This document shows positions 1 to 6,841 of a stretch of 45,252 nt of DNA, one piece after another (position 1 is the stretch's first letter; each line of letters opens with the position of its first letter). Source of the stretch: [Eubacterium] saphenum (lineage in GTDB: Bacteria; Bacillota; Clostridia; Lachnospirales; Anaerotignaceae). A program made the position numbers and the translations under genes. The stretch spans positions 1-45,252 of the forward strand of contig SFGI01000016.1 of assembly GCA_004557645.1 (NCBI GenBank), written 5' to 3'. The notes beneath the pieces were generated by a model that was given only the letters and a program-made list of their open reading frames with translations, was not told where the DNA came from and did not search any database.

Positions 1-796
1 CAACGCTGAGAATGGGCGAAAAAACGATGATAGCCAAGATCTGTCTGTACATCAATGGTACAGGCAGGAAATAGTAGATCAGCAGCGCAAAGGCAATACC
101 AAGAGCCATACGCAGGATAAATACCCCTGTCATGTCTTTCAATTCACTTTTATTGATCTTTGGTTCAAAAAGAATACCAATAAGCAGCATCGCCAGAAAG
201 GCATTTGCCTGCCCAATCATCCCTGCAACGGTATAAACAGGCTCAGGCAGCTGAATATTCCCTGCACAAAGCAGGATCATCACCAGATAGGTCACAAAGG
301 GCATAGAAGAAAACAGCGTCTTAAAAATTTCCTTCCCATTGATGCCCTCTTTCCCCTTTGCGATCATCATAGCAATGGTAAAGGTGATACCAAAGCACAT
401 GATGGCATTGCCCACATCGAACATACAAACCAACGCCACCGCATCTGCCGCAAAAAAGCTGGACATATAGGGCAGCGTGCAAAGGCCGATATTGTAGCCT
501 GATGTGTTGATGATATAGAAAGCTTTATGGGCAGGAGATTTTTTCCGCGTCAGCAAAAGGACTGCAGCAATTGCCACGATATGTACCCCAAAGCCGACCC
601 CAATGGCCAGCAAATAGCTGCGGTTCAGTTCCAGTCCCCGAAAATTACTGATGATAGCCATGGGCAGTGTGATCTTCAATACCAGGTTGCTGAGAAGTCC
701 GCTGTCATCCAAAGAAAATAATCCAACTCTCTTCAGCGCAAAGCCCAATGCGATCATAAATAAAAAGCCAAAGGCTTTGACTAAAACAGTTTCCAA
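1..796 (-). CDS. AEC family (auxin efflux carrier-like) transporter, 3' end cut off
   Basis: The gene runs off the left edge, so about 265 N-terminal residues are present and the C-terminus is missing. Translation gives a very hydrophobic protein made of successive membrane helices that matches the AEC/malonate-type permease family. Helices include the N-terminal VKAFGFLFMIALGFALKRVGL segment and, around residues 80-130, the NTSGYNIGLCTLPYM-type segment. The start is a TTG at 796, eight bases after AAAGGAGG; the first in-frame ATG lies 12 codons inside helix 1 with no ribosome site. It follows rplT on the same strand behind a terminator, so expression may come from readthrough. The family exports or imports organic anions or amino acids; the substrate cannot be read here. 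Confidence 0.85.
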   Translation of the reverse strand, partial: METVLVKAFGFLFMIALGFALKRVGLFSLDDSGLLSNLVLKITLPMAIISNFRGLELNRSYLLAIGVGFGVHIVAIAAVLLLTRKKSPAHKAFYIINTSGYNIGLCTLPYMSSFFAADAVALVCMFDVGNAIMCFGITFTIAMMIAKGKEGINGKEIFKTLFSSMPFVTYLVMILLCAGNIQLPEPVYTVAGMIGQANAFLAMLLIGILFEPKINKSELKDMTGVFILRMALGIAFALLIYYFLPVPLMYRQILAIIVFSPILSV

Positions 797-813
797 AAGC
801 AGTTCCTCCTTTG

Positions 814-846
814 TAAAAGAAAAAGGCTCCCTTGAAAGGAAGCCTT
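814..846 (-). terminator. Rho-independent terminator after rplT
   Basis: On the minus strand an AAGGCTTCC arm (838-846) pairs with GGGAGCCTT (823-831), with one G-T wobble and a six-base loop, and is followed by a T-rich run. It closes the infC-rpmI-rplT operon. The ribosome site of the AEC gene begins only a few bases beyond the T-run. Confidence 0.85.
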
Positions 847-870
847 CTTAATTTCATTCATAAAAATGAA

Positions 871-1224
871 TTAGATGTTTGCTTTTGCTGTTTCAGCCAG
901 TTTTGTGAAAGCAGCGGGATCGGATACAGCCAGTTCAGCCAGCATTTTTCTGTTGATGTTTACGCCAGCTACTTTCAGACCATGAATCAGTTTGCTGTAA
1001 GAAATGTTGTTCAGTCTAGCTGCTGCATTGATTCTTACGATCCACAGGCTTCTGTATTCTCTCTTTGTCTGTTTTCTGCCAGCGAATGCAAATGCCATTG
1101 CTTTCATTACAGACTGTTTTGCAACTCTGTACTGTTTGCTTCTAGCACCACGGTAGCCCCTAGCCAGCTTCAGTACTTTTTTATGTTTTTTTCTAGCGTT
1201 CAGCGCGCCTTTTACTCTTGCCAT
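871..1224 (-). CDS. rplT: 50S ribosomal protein L20
   Basis: The 117-residue product is full length for bacterial L20, a 23S rRNA-binding protein needed for early 50S assembly. It opens with the highly basic N-terminal extension MARVKGALNARKKHKK and carries the conserved globular part with RVKGA, YRGARSKQYR and SYSKLIHGLK. A strong AGGAGG site sits seven bases before the ATG. It is the last gene of the infC-rpmI-rplT operon. In Bacillus L20 is the autorepressor of this operon; the structured leader upstream of infC (2046-2345) suggests the same kind of control here, but no L20 site is proven by sequence alone. Confidence 0.98.
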   Translation of the reverse strand: MARVKGALNARKKHKKVLKLARGYRGARSKQYRVAKQSVMKAMAFAFAGRKQTKREYRSLWIVRINAAARLNNISYSKLIHGLKVAGVNINRKMLAELAVSDPAAFTKLAETAKANI

Positions 1225-1280
1225 TGTAAAGTCCTCCTAATTAAATATACTCGAAAAATAGTTGTCCCAAGACTGCTTGA

Positions 1281-1481
1281 TTATGCGTAAGGCAGCAGTG
1301 TCTTTTTCACTTTGTTTTCAACTGTTCTGTCAACTGTTGTAGCATGTCTCAGGTTTCTTTTTCTCTTTCTGGACTTTTTACCAAGGATGTGCTGTGTGTT
1401 GGATTTGTTTCTTTTCAGTTTACCTGTGCCAGTGATTTTAAATCTTTTTGCTGCTGCTTTTTTTGTTTTCAACTTAGGCAT
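1281..1481 (-). CDS. rpmI: 50S ribosomal protein L35
   Basis: The 66-residue, Lys/Arg-rich product matches L35 over its whole length (MPKLKTKKAAAKRFKITGTGKLKR at the start). It is a small structural protein of the large ribosomal subunit. An AGGAGG site precedes the ATG. It lies between infC and rplT in the order usual for Firmicutes, with gaps of about 50 bases on each side, consistent with one transcript. Confidence 0.98.
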   Translation of the reverse strand: MPKLKTKKAAAKRFKITGTGKLKRNKSNTQHILGKKSRKRKRNLRHATTVDRTVENKVKKTLLPYA

Positions 1482-1532
1482 TGTATTATCCTCCTAAAAA
1501 TGTTTTGTGATAGTTTCCTTCCGCTTTGCGGA

Positions 1533-2045
1533 TCAGTTCTTTGGTGCCAGGAACATAACCAGGCTCTTACCTTCCATTTTGGGCTGTTTATCCACTACGC
1601 CAAATTCTTCTGTTGCTTTTGCAAAATCTTCCATGATCTGCATGCCAACTTTGAAATGACCGATTTCACGACCTCTGAAACGGATGCTGATCTTAACCTT
1701 GTCGCCGTCCTTCAAAAATTCGTTTGCTTTTTTGACTTTTACCTGAACATCATGTGTATCGATGCTGGGGGACAAACGCAGTTCCTTTACATCAACAGTT
1801 TTCTGTTTCTTTCTGGCTTCTTTTTCCTTCTTTGCCTGATCGAATTTGTATTTACCGTAGTCCATGATGCGGCATACGGGGGGTTTCGCTGTTGGTGCGA
1901 TCTTTACCAGATCCAGCTTTCTTTCGTCAGCGATTTTCTGGGCTTCCCTAGAGGAAACGATACCAAGCTGTTCGCCGTTTTCGTCGATCAGTCTGATTTC
2001 TTTGTCCCTAATTTGTTCGTTAATCATTAATTCAGTAATTGTCAA
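1533..2045 (-). CDS. infC: Translation initiation factor IF-3
   Basis: The product is about 168-170 residues, normal for IF-3, with the N-domain signature INEQIRDKEIRLIDENGEQLG, the linker RIMDYGKYKFDQAKKEKEARKKQK and the C-domain RFRGREIGHFKVG. IF-3 binds the 30S subunit, prevents premature 50S joining and proofreads the start codon. The start is non-AUG. A TTG at 2045 lies only three bases after GGAGG, while an in-frame ATT at 2039 lies nine bases after it, the better spacing. The first ATG (Met before INEQ) is 21 bases away. ATT starts of infC are known to allow autoregulation by IF-3. A 13-codon leader ORF overlaps the start. Confidence 0.97.
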   Translation of the reverse strand: MTITELMINEQIRDKEIRLIDENGEQLGIVSSREAQKIADERKLDLVKIAPTAKPPVCRIMDYGKYKFDQAKKEKEARKKQKTVDVKELRLSPSIDTHDVQVKVKKANEFLKDGDKVKISIRFRGREIGHFKVGMQIMEDFAKATEEFGVVDKQPKMEGKSLVMFLAPKN

Positions 2046-2073
2046 GCACCTCCCAAATAGACTGTATCCACAT
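2032..2073 (-). CDS. Possible 13-codon leader peptide overlapping the infC start
   Basis: An ATG at 2073 is preceded by AAAAGGAG, with a short three-base gap. It opens a frame encoding M-W-I-Q-S-I-W-E-V-L-D-N-Y and ends at a TGA (2034-2032) inside the first codons of infC in another frame. The infC ribosome site lies within this ORF. It could act by translational coupling, or it could be a chance ORF. No homology is claimed; the only evidence is the ribosome-site-like sequence and the overlap geometry. Confidence 0.3.
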   Translation of the reverse strand: MWIQSIWEVLDNY

Positions 2074-2345
2074 GCGCTCCTTTTATGAAAGTCGGCTGCT
2101 ACGCAGCCATCGGCATTCGTAAGGATTCTCCTTACTCATGCCGTCAGCCCGTAAAATGTCTAAGCGTCTGTCTAAGAAAGCTTACACACCCGCTCAGCCG
2201 CTTTCCGGGACTTTCACGACAAAAAGAAAAGCGCCGGAAGAATCCGCCGCACACAGAAAAACAGAGCCAACCCCTGTTTCAAATACTGTATTAACCCTAT
2301 TTGCTCATGCCATAAGGTGAGAAGCGGAACTTCTTCTTTGTTTAC
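2046..2345 (-). promoter_or_regulatory. Structured infC operon leader RNA (L20-leader type, putative)
   Basis: About 300 bases of untranslated leader separate a strong promoter from infC. Visible structures on the transcript are: a weak ACAGGG/CTCTGT hairpin followed by TTTTCTGT (2252-2277), an attenuator candidate; a hairpin with GGCAT/ATGCC and GTAAGGA/TCCTTAC arms separated by GA/GA mismatches (2112-2142); and GGCTGC-GTA-GCAGCC (near 2093-2108). A longer-range pairing of GAAAGT plus CGGCTG with CAGCCG plus ACTTTC would exclude the last hairpin. Firmicute infC operons commonly carry an L20-binding leader. I infer this class from position and fold, not from a covariance model. Confidence 0.6.
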
Positions 2346-2351
2346 CGTAGT

Positions 2352-2380
2352 AGTATACCATCCCTACACCCTTATGTCAA
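2352..2380 (-). promoter_or_regulatory. Sigma-A-type promoter of infC-rpmI-rplT
   Basis: Minus strand TTGACA (2375-2380), a 17-base spacer and TATACT (2352-2357). It places the transcript start about 300 bases before infC. Confidence 0.85.
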
Positions 2381-2409
2381 ACCTTTTTTCACATTTTTTT
2401 GAATTTTTT

Positions 2410-2445
2410 TCAGAAAATACAGGCGAGAGGAATTCCCCTCGCCTG
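2410..2445 (-). terminator. Terminator after thrS
   Basis: Inverted repeat CAGGCGAG/CTCGCCTG extended through GG-AATT-CC gives a near-perfect 12-bp stem. On the minus strand it is followed by a T-rich run. It lies 25 bases past the thrS stop. Confidence 0.85.
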
Positions 2446-2469
2446 CTGTAATTCTTTTCATTTTGAAAA

Positions 2470-4377
2470 TCAATCCAGAGCCTTTGTTTCGATTTCTTCT
2501 TTGATTCTTGCAATGAAATCTGCCAGAGCAACCTGACCTTCTTCGCCGTTCTTTCTAGAACGCAGGGAAACCATGTTTGCTTCCTGATCCTTCTCACCAA
2601 CAACGATGATATAAGGCACTCTTTCGTTTCTTGCTTCTCTGATCTTGTAACCGATCTTTTCTGCACGGTTGTCTGTTTCAACGCGGATGCCTTCTTTATC
2701 CAGTGCATCTGCTACGCTCTTTGCATAGTCTGCGAATTTTTCGGAAATAGGCAGAACTTTAACCTGTACAGGAGACAGCCATACGGGGAACTGACCTGCG
2801 AAGTGTTCGATCAGGATACCGATGAAACGTTCGATGGAACCGAAGCATACACGGTGGATCATTACAGGACGTTTCTTTGTGCCATCTGCTGCTGTGTATT
2901 CCAGTTCAAATCTTTCGGGCATCTGCATATCCAGCTGGATTGTACCGCACTGCCATGTTCTGCCGATGGAGTCCTCCAGATGGAAGTCGATCTTAGGACC
3001 ATAGAATGCGCCGTCGCCTTCATTGATTGTATAATCGATGCCGTTTTCATCCAGAGCATTCTGCAGACCAGCTGTAGCGATTTCCCAAGCTTCGTCGGAA
3101 CCCATGCTGTCTTCAGGTCTTGTGGACAGTTCAATATGATATTTGAAGCCGAACAGTTTGTATACACCGTCGATCAGGCTGATTACGCCGGAGATTTCAT
3201 CTTTGATCTGTTCTTCTGTCATGAAGATATGAGCGTCATCCTGGTTGAAGCAGCGAACACGCATCAGACCGTGCAGCGCACCGCTCTTTTCATGTCTGTG
3301 AACCAGACCGATTTCAGCCACACGCATGGGCAGATCTCTGTAGGAATGCATATCCTGTTTGTAAACCAGCATACCGCCGGGGCAGTTCATGGGTTTTACT
3401 GCATAATCTTCATCGTCGATGACTGTTGTATACATGTTATCTTTGTAGTGTTCCCAGTGCCCGGATCTGTACCACAGTTCTCTGTTCAGGATGATGGGTG
3501 TGGAGATTTCCACATAACCAGCTTCTTTGTGGATCTGTCTCCAGTAATCCAGCAGTGTGTTTTTCAGTACCATGCCTTTGGGCAGGAAGAAGGGGAAGCC
3601 GGGGCCTTCATCCAACAGAGCGAACAGTTTCAGTTCTTTGCCCAGTTTTCTGTGGTCACGTTTCTTTGCTTCTTCCATCATGTTCAGGTAAGCTTCCAGT
3701 TCGGATGCCTTAGGGTAAGCTGTACCATAGATTCTGGACAGCATTTTGTTCTTTTCGGAGCCTCTCCAATAAGCACCGGCAACGGATGTCAGTTTGATGG
3801 CTTTCACGTTCTTTGTGCTCATCAGGTGAGGACCTGCGCACAGGTCTGTGAAGTCGCCCTGTTTGTAGAAGGAGATAACCGCATCTTCGGGCAGATCCTG
3901 GATCAGTTCTACTTTGTAGGGTTCTTCTCTTTCTTCCATGTATTTGATCGCTTCTGCTCTGGGCAGTTCGAATCTTTCGATAGCGATATCTTCTTTTGCG
4001 ATTTTCTTCATTTCAGCTTCCAGAGCTTCCAGTTCTTCCTGTGTGAAAGCTTTTTCTCTGTCGAAGTCATAGTAGAAGCCGTCAGCGATAGCGGGACCGA
4101 TGGCGATCTTTGCTTCGGGGTACAGGCGTTTAACTGCCTGTGCCAGGATATGAGATGCTGTGTGGCGGAATGCCAGCTTACCTGCTTCATCTTCGAATGT
4201 GCAGATGGAAACTTCTGCATCTTTGTCTACAACGTAACGCAGGTCTTTTACTTCGCCGTCAACGATACCTGCGCAAGCGTTTCTTGCCAGACCTTCGCTG
4301 ATGGATTTTGCGATTTCCAGTACGGATACAGCGCCGTCAAATTCTTTTACAACGCCGTCTTTCAGTGTGATTTTCAT
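2470..4377 (-). CDS. thrS: Threonyl-tRNA synthetase
   Basis: This class II synthetase charges tRNA-Thr. The product has 635 residues, the usual full length: an N-terminal TGS domain (about 1-62), the editing domain with HTASH at 72-76 and the Cys180/His184 pair, the catalytic domain with zinc ligands Cys332 (MNCPGG) and His383 plus the later MIHR histidine, and a C-terminal anticodon-binding domain. The ATG at 4377 follows AAAGGAG by about nine bases. A longer reading frame starts at 4455, but that start lies in the leader next to the T-box terminator and has no role. Expression is controlled by the T-box immediately upstream. Confidence 0.98.
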   Translation of the reverse strand: MKITLKDGVVKEFDGAVSVLEIAKSISEGLARNACAGIVDGEVKDLRYVVDKDAEVSICTFEDEAGKLAFRHTASHILAQAVKRLYPEAKIAIGPAIADGFYYDFDREKAFTQEELEALEAEMKKIAKEDIAIERFELPRAEAIKYMEEREEPYKVELIQDLPEDAVISFYKQGDFTDLCAGPHLMSTKNVKAIKLTSVAGAYWRGSEKNKMLSRIYGTAYPKASELEAYLNMMEEAKKRDHRKLGKELKLFALLDEGPGFPFFLPKGMVLKNTLLDYWRQIHKEAGYVEISTPIILNRELWYRSGHWEHYKDNMYTTVIDDEDYAVKPMNCPGGMLVYKQDMHSYRDLPMRVAEIGLVHRHEKSGALHGLMRVRCFNQDDAHIFMTEEQIKDEISGVISLIDGVYKLFGFKYHIELSTRPEDSMGSDEAWEIATAGLQNALDENGIDYTINEGDGAFYGPKIDFHLEDSIGRTWQCGTIQLDMQMPERFELEYTAADGTKKRPVMIHRVCFGSIERFIGILIEHFAGQFPVWLSPVQVKVLPISEKFADYAKSVADALDKEGIRVETDNRAEKIGYKIREARNERVPYIIVVGEKDQEANMVSLRSRKNGEEGQVALADFIARIKEEIETKALD

Positions 4378-4464
4378 AGTTTTTCTCTCCTTTTTATCAG
4401 AACATTTTTTTCGAAAGCAGATGTTTTTGGGCAAAAGAAAAAGCCCATCATCCACTTTCCTCTA

Positions 4465-4707
4465 CGAAAAGGGACGAGAGCATATACTCCCGCGGTTCCA
4501 CCCTAATTGTCCATTAAAACCACTCATTTTTTGACGATAACGGAGTCACCGGGCTGTATTAGAGCCGCTCAGAGGTGGTTTTCATACACTCTCCCTCGCA
4601 GGATGCTCACACCCATGAAACCGAAGCTCCAAGGCATCCCTCTCTGTGGCATCAGGAGAGGACTACTGTCCTCATCAACGCATTAACAATATCTTGTGTT
4701 TTACACA
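4465..4707 (-). promoter_or_regulatory. T-box leader (tRNA-Thr, ACC specifier) of thrS
   Basis: The conserved T-box sequence AGGGTGGAACCGCG is at 4491-4504, followed by the CTCTCGTCCC arm and a T-run (4467-4480), the typical terminator. In stem I the AGTA loop-E half faces GAA, and the codon ACC (4577-4579) followed by A sits in the specifier loop, closed below by GAGG/CCTC and above by CTCTCC/GGAGAG. ACC is a threonine codon, matching thrS. Uncharged tRNA-Thr should stabilise the antiterminator and allow thrS transcription. Confidence 0.95.
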
Positions 4708-4713
4708 TTGCTA

Positions 4714-4741
4714 ATTATACCATGTTGTAACATTCTGTCAA
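4714..4741 (-). promoter_or_regulatory. Promoter of the thrS T-box transcript
   Basis: Consensus TTGACA (4736-4741) and TATAAT (4714-4719), separated by 16 bases. Confidence 0.88.
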
Positions 4742-4797
4742 CAGTTTTTTAGAAATTTGTTCTGTACAATTTTACATATGTCCGCAGAGAGGGTACA

Positions 4798-5709
4798 TCA
4801 GAACCACTTTTTCTTTTTGAAAATGGCAATGACTGCCAGAATGCAGACCACAGAGATCAGCGTAACAAAGAGATAGCCATACTTCCAGTCATATTCGGGC
4901 ATATCGAAATTCATGCCATACCAGCCTACGATCAGGGTCAAAGGCAGAAAGATGGTGGTCACCACCGTAAAAATCTTCATCGTCGTATTCAGGCTGATAT
5001 CCACCTCTGCTTCATAGCTTTCCCGAACCTGGGTCACATATTCCCGCAGATTCAGTACATTCTGGAAGCGGCGTTCCGTTCTTCTGTAGAGCATTTTGAA
5101 GGAACGGAGGGTCTTTCCATCAAAAATGCCGTTCTCATTCTCTACCAGAATATCCAGCACATTCAAAAACTGTTCATAATATTTCTTCAAAACCATGAGC
5201 CGTTTTCGCAGACTGATGATCTCCGAAACGCAGTCCCGCTTTCCTGTAGAGATCAGTGCCTGTTCCAGATCCATGATCTCTTTTTCGATCCCGTCAAAGG
5301 CAATATCGTCTTCCTTTGTCTGCATTTCAAAGAACAAATAGATCACACGATTCAAAGTCACACGTTCGCCCAAGGTTTCCATACAATTTTCCAAAAGGGA
5401 GATCACCTCTTCCATCTTGGAGGTAAAGAAAAAAGCCTTTCCTTTTTCCAAATACAGAATAACGCTTCCCCGGCTCAAAAGGATATTCTGGAAATCCAGC
5501 ATTTCCAGGCTCACACAGTCAAAATTCTCAAAGGAATCATATCTGGCATAGCTGAACCGTCTGGCATCCTCCAGTATTTCCGGCGCAATCCCCCATTTTT
5601 TTCCGCAGGAAAGCATATCCTCATAGGGAAAAATCCCCAGCAGTCCTTCTTCCTGCCCTGACGCTTCTGACTTCTTTTGCCAGACGCCGTTTCCGATGAT
5701 ATAATACAT
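4798..5709 (-). CDS. corA: CorA-like magnesium/divalent cation channel
   Basis: The 303-residue protein has a long charged cytoplasmic N-domain with an extended helical region (about 135-240). Two C-terminal membrane helices follow (about 243-262 and 277-297), with the signature GMN at 265-267 at the end of the first helix and a basic FKKKKW tail. This is the CorA/MIT architecture: a homopentameric Mg2+ channel of the inner membrane. The start at 5709 follows GGGAGG by seven bases; a longer frame from 5769 lacks such a site and overlaps the upstream terminator. Substrate beyond divalent cations is inferred from the family. Confidence 0.93.
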   Translation of the reverse strand: MYYIIGNGVWQKKSEASGQEEGLLGIFPYEDMLSCGKKWGIAPEILEDARRFSYARYDSFENFDCVSLEMLDFQNILLSRGSVILYLEKGKAFFFTSKMEEVISLLENCMETLGERVTLNRVIYLFFEMQTKEDDIAFDGIEKEIMDLEQALISTGKRDCVSEIISLRKRLMVLKKYYEQFLNVLDILVENENGIFDGKTLRSFKMLYRRTERRFQNVLNLREYVTQVRESYEAEVDISLNTTMKIFTVVTTIFLPLTLIVGWYGMNFDMPEYDWKYGYLFVTLISVVCILAVIAIFKKKKWF

Positions 5710-5736
5710 GGTGTCGCCTCCCTTCTCTCGACCATC

Positions 5737-5766
5737 ATAAAGAAAAGCGGCGGTTCCCCGCCGCCT
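5737..5766 (-). terminator. Terminator between the YbjQ-family gene and corA
   Basis: A 7-bp all-GC stem, GCGGCGG/CCGCCGC (5747-5753 with 5758-5764), is followed on the minus strand by TTTTCTTTAT. It ends the YbjQ-family transcript just before the corA ribosome site. Confidence 0.8.
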
Positions 5767-5772
5767 CATATC

Positions 5773-6083
5773 TTATTTAAATCTTACTGCTGTGCCATAG
5801 ATCATAACTTCTGCCGCCCCTGCCATGATCGCACTTGTAGAATAGCGGATATTTACCACAGCATCCGCCCCAAGCTTTTCTGCATTTTCAATCAGACGCT
5901 GCAGAGCGATCTTTCTGGCTTCCTCCATCATTTCCGTATAAGCCTTCAGTTCCCCGCCACAATGGATTTCAAGCCTGCGCCCAGATCCCGTCCAATGTTT
6001 TTGGACTGGATGGTAGAGCCGTTTACCAACCCCAGCATTTCCAATTCTTTCCCCGCAACATAATCTGTATTCACTAAAATCAT
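5773..6083 (-). pseudogene. YbjQ/UPF0145 family protein, single-base frameshift
   Basis: Two overlapping frames together give one protein of about 103 residues. The first 45 residues (MILVNTDYVAGKELEMLGLVNGSTIQSKNIGRDLGAGLKSIVAG) are in one frame. The remainder (GELKAYTEMMEEARKIALQRL ... ADAVVNIRY ... GTAVRFK) is in the next. The join falls in a G-run near 5953-5962, where one missing G explains the shift. The ATG at 6083 follows AAAGGATG. Intact family members form small pentameric beta/alpha rings of unknown function. The break could be a real inactivation, a sequencing error in the homopolymer, or slippage. Confidence 0.85.
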
Positions 6084-6143
6084 ACAAATCATCCTTTCGT
6101 TTTTCTTCATCATAGTCAGAAACTGCGGTTCTGTCAATTTTCT

Positions 6144-6827
6144 TTAGCCCAACCGCACCATATCTTCAATTGCCAAAGAACAAACTGTCCCTCTCGCTTC
6201 GGTTTTCAGGCCATGCTGGCTGTTGATCGCTTCCATAATGTCCTTCCGCTTGCTGGAAGGAGATACGATGGCGATGATCTCTTTTTCCTGCTGTACCGTG
6301 ATGCCATAGAATTCCTCTGTGCTTTCACTGCCTGCCCAGCGGGCACGGATGATGGTGCCGCCACGGGCTCCCGCCTTTCTGGCGGTATGCATCACTTCCT
6401 CTGTGAAGCCCTGATTGACTGTCACAAGGATCATGCTGTTTTCCATTCCTTCTTCCATCATAATATCCTCCCTTCCCTGCGCTTCCCGAACGGGCATCAG
6501 GATCGCCAATGCCAAAACGTGAGACATGGCTGTGATCTTCATATCAAATACGATGCCCTTGGAACGGGCATTGCCTCGCAATTCATGATTCAGATCCCGC
6601 ATCAGCTGATTCACCAGTGTGGCCTTGCCAATGCTGAATACCACATCCTTCTCCAAACTATCCAGCCCCAAAAGATCCATGATCTCCGAAGTCGCTGTTC
6701 CCTTTCCTGCACACTGCAGATGATGGGTGACCTTCTGTCCATTGAATAACTCGATCATATTTCTGCCCTGCCCCCGTTCCACGATGGAAACGATGAGCTT
6801 CATAGGTTCCATTGGTAAAGTTTTCAT
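6144..6827 (-). CDS. Tandem P-II-like signalling protein
   Basis: The 227-residue protein looks like two P-II/GlnB-like ferredoxin folds in one chain, roughly residues 8-115 and 130-227. The second half is clearer: SMILVTVNQGFTEEVMHTARKAGARGGTIIRARW (132-164), then the EKEIIAIVSPSSKRKDIMEAI strand-helix (181-201) and the C-terminal RGTVCSLAIEDMVRL strand. The first copy, MKLIVSIVERGQGRNMIELF, has lost the canonical T-loop. Neither half shows the GlnB uridylylation tyrosine in its usual context. The gene starts 14 bases after the DUF1538 membrane protein stop with a GAGGTGA site, so the two are co-expressed. P-II proteins usually gate transporters; I infer that role for its neighbour. Confidence 0.8.
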   Translation of the reverse strand: MKTLPMEPMKLIVSIVERGQGRNMIELFNGQKVTHHLQCAGKGTATSEIMDLLGLDSLEKDVVFSIGKATLVNQLMRDLNHELRGNARSKGIVFDMKITAMSHVLALAILMPVREAQGREDIMMEEGMENSMILVTVNQGFTEEVMHTARKAGARGGTIIRARWAGSESTEEFYGITVQQEKEIIAIVSPSSKRKDIMEAINSQHGLKTEARGTVCSLAIEDMVRLG

Positions 6828-6841
6828 CTCGTCACCTCATC

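Noticed and set aside
2085..2320. Small plus-strand ORFs opposite the infC leader
   Set aside because: No ribosome site or family match; the region is explained by a structured leader on the minus strand.
4378..4455. Longer thrS start at 4455
   Set aside because: The added 26 residues lie between the T-box terminator and the true ribosome site and do not match ThrRS N-termini.
2803..4506. 567-codon plus-strand ORF
   Set aside because: Antisense shadow of thrS, with low-complexity Cys/Phe/Gln-rich translation and no ribosome site.
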